A DNA stretch of 64,000 nt. Origin: Cellulomonas sp. NS3. Its GTDB lineage: Bacteria > Actinomycetota > Actinomycetes > Actinomycetales > Cellulomonadaceae. The notes beneath the pieces are model-generated. The model did no database searches, was not told where the DNA came from, and saw only the letters and a list, made by a program, of their open reading frames with translations. The stretch covers positions 3,968,001-4,032,000 of the forward strand of contig NZ_CP103289.1 of NCBI RefSeq assembly GCF_024757985.1, in the 5' to 3' direction. This document shows positions 60,219 to 64,000 of the stretch, one piece after another (within the stretch, counting starts at the first letter, position 1; each line of letters begins with the position of its first letter). The position numbers and the translations under genes were made by a program.

Positions 60219-60953
60219 ATGACGCTCACGACGCCCCGCCGCGACCACCTGACCCGTGCCGACGGGACCGCGGTGCGGGCCCTCGTCGTCGACGACGAGC
60301 CGATGCTCGCCGAGCTCCTCTCGACCGCGCTGCGCTACGAGGGCTGGCAGGTCGGGTCCGCGCTGACCGGGCAGGCAGCGATCGCCGACGCGCGGCGCCT
60401 GGAGCCCGACGTGATCGTGCTCGACATGATGCTCCCCGACCTCTCGGGCCTCGAGGTGCTGCGCCGCATCCGCGCGTCCCACCCCTCCGTCCCGGTGCTG
60501 TTCCTCACCGCGAAGGACGCCGTCGAGGACCGGGTCGCGGGGCTCACCGCCGGTGGCGACGACTACGTGACCAAGCCGTTCGGTCTCGAGGAGGTCGTGG
60601 CGCGGCTGCGCGCGCTGCTGCGCCGGACGGGCGCGGTCGCCCAGCGCGAGGAGGCTGTGCTCGTCGTCGGGGACCTGCGCCTCGACGAGGACAGCCACGA
60701 GGTCTCCCGCGCCGGCCGTGACGTCCGGCTGACCGCGACCGAGTTCGAGCTGCTCCGCTACTTCATGCGCAACCCGCGCCGGGTGCTGTCCAAGGCGCAG
60801 ATCCTGGACCGCGTGTGGCAGTACGACTTCGGCGGCCAGGCCAACATCGTCGAGCTGTACGTCTCCTACCTGCGGCGCAAGATCGACGCGGGGCACGAGC
60901 CGATGATCCACACGCTGCGGGGCGCCGGGTACGTGCTCAAGCCGGCCGTGTGA
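60219..60953 (+). CDS. OmpR/PhoB-family response regulator, no adjacent kinase
   Basis: 244 aa. Receiver domain with Asp25-Asp26, phospho-acceptor Asp69 (VLDMMLPDLSG), Thr97 and Lys119, then a winged-helix effector (LTATEFELLRYFMRN ... VSYLRRKIDAGHEPMIHTLRGAGYVL). This class is normally followed by a histidine-kinase gene. Here the downstream gene is a mannanase, so it is an orphan or has lost its partner. ATG 60219, divergent from the PAP2 gene across 124 bp. Confidence 0.93.
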   Translation: MTLTTPRRDHLTRADGTAVRALVVDDEPMLAELLSTALRYEGWQVGSALTGQAAIADARRLEPDVIVLDMMLPDLSGLEVLRRIRASHPSVPVLFLTAKDAVEDRVAGLTAGGDDYVTKPFGLEEVVARLRALLRRTGAVAQREEAVLVVGDLRLDEDSHEVSRAGRDVRLTATEFELLRYFMRNPRRVLSKAQILDRVWQYDFGGQANIVELYVSYLRRKIDAGHEPMIHTLRGAGYVLKPAV

Positions 60954-61070
60954 ACCGATTCGCGCAGCGCCGACCCTCGCCAACCCGGACTTTCTTCGGT
61001 AACTTCACAAAGCCTCGTCCGCGAGGCCGCACCGAGCGTGCGCCCGGTGCGGTGACCACCTGGAGGTTCA

Positions 61071-64000
61071 ATGAGGAACCCGACCCTGGCGCGCCGCGCG
61101 CGCGCCCTGACGGCAGCGGTCGCCGCCGCGGCCGTCGGAGGTCTGACGGCGACGCTCCCGGCCCAGACCGCACCCGTCGCCCCGGCCGCACCCGTCGCGG
61201 AGACCGCGACCATCGTCGACCCCGGGGCCACCCCCGAGACCCGGTCGCTCTTCTCGTTCCTGCGCGACGTGCGCGGCGAGGGCATCCTGTTCGGTCACCA
61301 GCACACGACGTCGTTCGGCGTCACGGTCGGCGACCCGCCCGACGGCACGCGCTCCGACGTCGAGGCGGCGGTCGGCGACTTCCCGGCCGTGTTCGGGTGG
61401 GACACGCTGATCCTCGAGGGCCGCGAGAAGCCCGGCGTCCTGGGCGCACCCGTCGAGCAGAACATCGCGGTGTTCGCCGACTACATGGAGAAGGCGCACG
61501 CGTTCGGCGGCATCAACACGATCAGCGCGCACATGAACAACTTCGTCACGGGCGGTGACTTCTACGACACCGAGGGGAGCACCGTCACGGCGATCCTGCC
61601 GGGCGGCCCGAAGCACGCCGAGCTCAACGCGTACCTCGACGACATCGCCGCGGTCGCGGACCAGACCCGCGACGCCGACGGCGACCTCATCCCGATCATC
61701 TTCCGGCCGTGGCACGAGAACGCGGGCTCGTGGTTCTGGTGGGGCGCGGCGCACGCGACGCCGGGCGAGTTCGTCGAGCTGTGGCGGTACACCGTCGAGT
61801 ACCTGCGCGACACCAAGGGCGTCAGCAACTTCCTCTACGCCTACTCCCCCGGCGGCAGCTTCGGCGGGGTCGACGGCGTGTACATGCGCACGTACCCCGG
61901 CGACGCGTACGTCGACATCCTCGGCTACGACAACTACGACGGCAGCACCACGGCCGACAGCAGCGCGTGGCTGAACGGCGTCGTCCAGGACCTCGCGATG
62001 ATCGCCGACCTCGCCGACGCGAGGGGCAAGATCTCGGCGTTCACCGAGTTCGGGCCCACGGGCGGCAAGCTCCGCGCGAACGGCGAGGGCGTCAACCTCG
62101 ACTGGTTCACGGACCTGCTCGACGCGATCGAGGCCGACCCGAAGGCGTCGCGCAGCGCGTACATGCCGACGTGGGCGAACTTCGACCCGCTGCGCCCGGC
62201 GATCCCCTACCCCGCGACGGGCGACCTGCCCGCGCACGAGATGCTGCCGGACTTCCAGGCGTTCGAGGCCGACCCGTTCAGCTTCTTCGCGGACGACCTC
62301 GACCTCGCGGACGTCTACGGGCGGACGGTCGAGACCACCGAGCACGCGCCGTTCGCGCACGTCGTGACCCCGGCGGCCGGCCAGCGGATCACCGCCTCCC
62401 CCGCCGTGGTCCGCGCCAAGCTCGTGGGCGGCGAGGCGACCGGCGCGTGGTTCACGGTCGACGACGACGACACGCGCCACCCGCTCGCGCTCGACAGCGA
62501 CGGCTACCTCTCGGCCACCTGGACGCTCACGCCCGAACAGCTCGACAACAGCACGCACACCGTGCACGTGACGGTCGAGGTCGCCGGCTCCGAGCCGCTC
62601 ACCGCGAGCTCGAAGGTCATCCTCGGCGCCCGCCCGGTGCTCGCGCCCGGGGTGGTCGACGACTTCGAGGGCTACGGCGACGACGAGGCCCTGCGCGCCG
62701 AGTTCTCGACCGCGGGCGTCAACACGATCTCGCTCGAGACCGGGACCGTCGGCGGTGGCGACCAGGCGCTCCGGCTCGACTACGACTTCACGTCGCAGAC
62801 CTACACCGGGATCATCAAGAAGTTCTCGGGCGACTGGACGCGGTTCTCCGACCTGTCGATCTGGGTGCGCCCGGACGGCTCCGACAACCGGATGGTGCTC
62901 CAGCTCGTCGCCGACGGCGTCTCGTTCGAGGCGTACCCGTCGCTCGCCGGGACCGACGCGCAGGTCGTCACGATCCCGTTCGAGGACTGGCGCCCGGCAC
63001 CGTGGGACACGTCGAACGCGGACCGGCGGCTCACGCACGACGAGCTCGCGAAGATCACGCAGTTCAACGTCTACGTCAACGAGGAGCCCGCCGCCGGGGT
63101 GAAGGCCGGGAGCATCGTGTTCGACGAGATCCGCGCGACCGGCGTGGCGTCGTCCGGCTTCACCGACGTCACGGCGGAGCACCCGTACTTCGCGGAGATC
63201 GCCTGGGCGAAGCGTGCGGGGATCGCGACCGGCTGGCCCGACGGCACCTTCCGCCCCTCGGCGCGGCTGAGCCGCGAGGCGCTCGCCGCGTTCCTCCACC
63301 GGTACACCGACCCGGAGTTCGAGGCGCCCTCGACGGCCACGTTCAGGGACGTCCCGACGAGCCACGCGTTCTTCACCGAGATCGAGTGGCTCGCCTCGAC
63401 CGGTCTGCTCCCGGGCGACCCGTACCGGAAGTTCGGGCCGTCCGGCACCGTCTCCCGGGCCACGGTCGCGAGCATCCTCTACGCGCTCCGGGGCACCGAC
63501 GAGCTCCCCGAGCCCGGCACGCAGACGTTCAAGGACGTCACGCCGTCGCACCCGGACTGGGCCGCGATCGAGTGGGCCGCGGCCGCCGGCGTCACCACCG
63601 GCTACCCGAACGGCACCTTCAGGCCGAGCACGCCGATCACGCGGGAGGCCGTCGTCGCCTTCCTCCACCGGTACGACCGGCTGCCCGAGCCGCCCGTGGA
63701 GTCGGTCCCGCTGTTCGACTTCGCGGACGGCACCCAGGGCTGGACGGGCGCCGGACCCGTCGCGGCGGACGCGGGGCGGCTCGCGGTCACGAGCCCGGCC
63801 GGCGGCGGCTGGTTCGGGGTCGACGCGCCGCTCCCCGACCTCACCGGGCGCACCGAGATCCGGATGGACGTCGTCGAGACGGCCGGCGTCAACCCGAAGC
63901 TCGCGCTCAAGCTCGGCGGCGCCTGGCAGTGGTGCGAGACGGCCGAGGCCGGCTGGACGTCGGAGCCGCGCACCGGCGAGGACGCGCTCGTCTTCGACCT
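61071..64000 (+). CDS. secreted GH26 endo-beta-mannanase with SLH modules, 3' end outside window
   Basis: Open from ATG 61071 (TGGAGG upstream) to the window edge, at least 976 codons. A signal peptide covers about 1-35 (basic start, Ala-rich core). The GH26 catalytic domain (about 50-400) has acid/base Glu216 in RPWHENAGSWFWW and nucleophile Glu326 in FTEFGP. An Ig-like domain (about 420-520), a carbohydrate-binding-type beta-sandwich (about 525-690), three SLH motifs (about 695-865; GFTDV...GTFRPS, TFRDV..., TFKDV...GTFRPS) and a further beta-rich module follow. It degrades mannan while attached to the cell surface, as known for Cellulomonas fimi Man26A. Confidence 0.93.
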   Translation, partial: MRNPTLARRARALTAAVAAAAVGGLTATLPAQTAPVAPAAPVAETATIVDPGATPETRSLFSFLRDVRGEGILFGHQHTTSFGVTVGDPPDGTRSDVEAAVGDFPAVFGWDTLILEGREKPGVLGAPVEQNIAVFADYMEKAHAFGGINTISAHMNNFVTGGDFYDTEGSTVTAILPGGPKHAELNAYLDDIAAVADQTRDADGDLIPIIFRPWHENAGSWFWWGAAHATPGEFVELWRYTVEYLRDTKGVSNFLYAYSPGGSFGGVDGVYMRTYPGDAYVDILGYDNYDGSTTADSSAWLNGVVQDLAMIADLADARGKISAFTEFGPTGGKLRANGEGVNLDWFTDLLDAIEADPKASRSAYMPTWANFDPLRPAIPYPATGDLPAHEMLPDFQAFEADPFSFFADDLDLADVYGRTVETTEHAPFAHVVTPAAGQRITASPAVVRAKLVGGEATGAWFTVDDDDTRHPLALDSDGYLSATWTLTPEQLDNSTHTVHVTVEVAGSEPLTASSKVILGARPVLAPGVVDDFEGYGDDEALRAEFSTAGVNTISLETGTVGGGDQALRLDYDFTSQTYTGIIKKFSGDWTRFSDLSIWVRPDGSDNRMVLQLVADGVSFEAYPSLAGTDAQVVTIPFEDWRPAPWDTSNADRRLTHDELAKITQFNVYVNEEPAAGVKAGSIVFDEIRATGVASSGFTDVTAEHPYFAEIAWAKRAGIATGWPDGTFRPSARLSREALAAFLHRYTDPEFEAPSTATFRDVPTSHAFFTEIEWLASTGLLPGDPYRKFGPSGTVSRATVASILYALRGTDELPEPGTQTFKDVTPSHPDWAAIEWAAAAGVTTGYPNGTFRPSTPITREAVVAFLHRYDRLPEPPVESVPLFDFADGTQGWTGAGPVAADAGRLAVTSPAGGGWFGVDAPLPDLTGRTEIRMDVVETAGVNPKLALKLGGAWQWCETAEAGWTSEPRTGEDALVFD

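Noticed and set aside
61068-63668. 866-codon minus-strand frame opposite the mannanase
   Set aside because: Shadow frame produced by GC-rich third positions; the plus strand encodes recognisable GH26 and SLH motifs over the same bases.
1-64000. CRISPR array or intact insertion sequence
   Set aside because: No regularly spaced repeats and no transposase-like protein with inverted termini were seen; the repeats present are short coding repeats, att sites and one duplication.

Overview
The window comes from a very high-GC actinobacterium. The best guess is Cellulomonas or a close relative in the Cellulomonadaceae. This rests on the GC-saturated third codon positions, the GTGA/ATGA-coupled operons, a WhiB gene, an actinobacterial integrative element, and a secreted family-26 mannanase with SLH modules like that known from Cellulomonas fimi. 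The species call is inference.

Region 1 (1-11056, chromosome). A GAD-like/DUF1851 immunity-type gene cut by the left edge is followed by a tightly coupled type VII secretion operon: an RDD/FHA protein, a small membrane protein, EccD, a MinD-like protein, EccC and a second MinD-like protein. A 47-bp tandem duplication sits at the eccC/MinD junction. GNAT, nucleoside deaminase and alpha/beta hydrolase genes follow.

Region 2 (about 11163-36910, integrated element of about 25.7 kb). The element sits in the 3' half of a tRNA-Thr(CGT) gene. The intact tRNA is on the right (36869-36941, minus strand) and the displaced 3' half on the left (11121-11162). The left arm carries a conjugation module of the Tn916/pCW3 type: VirB2-like, TcpE/VirB3-like, VirB4, VirB6-like and VirB8/TcpC-like proteins and a lytic transglycosylase-M23 peptidoglycan hydrolase. 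The right arm is a typical AICE core: XRE regulator plus NUDIX, Pra-like activator, FtsK-like translocase, WhiB, HUH replication initiator, excisionase and tyrosine integrase. Between them is a cargo island that looks like anti-phage defence: DUF262 plus HEPN, a wHTH-PIN-membrane protein, and a MORC-type GHKL ATPase with Vsr, cytosine methyltransferase and HNH endonuclease genes.

Region 3 (36942-40782, chromosome). tRNA-Thr is followed by a lipoprotein peptidase of the TAP family, holB and tmk.

Region 4 (40991-53122). This is a tellurium/stress (Ter) cluster in two divergent transcription units. The minus unit encodes TelA, a small partner and three TerD-superfamily proteins. The plus unit encodes two TerD proteins, a DUF475/TerC-like membrane protein and four soluble enzymes (CitE-like aldolase, PRTase-TRSP, StiP with PELOTA-like end, HAD phosphatase). 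Such enzymes are predicted from comparative genomics to make a nucleoside-like metabolite.

Region 5 (53237-64000). A GAF-SpoIIE phosphatase, a Gfo/Idh/MocA oxidoreductase, topA, a PAP2 phosphatase, an orphan OmpR-type response regulator and the GH26-SLH mannanase, which runs off the right edge.
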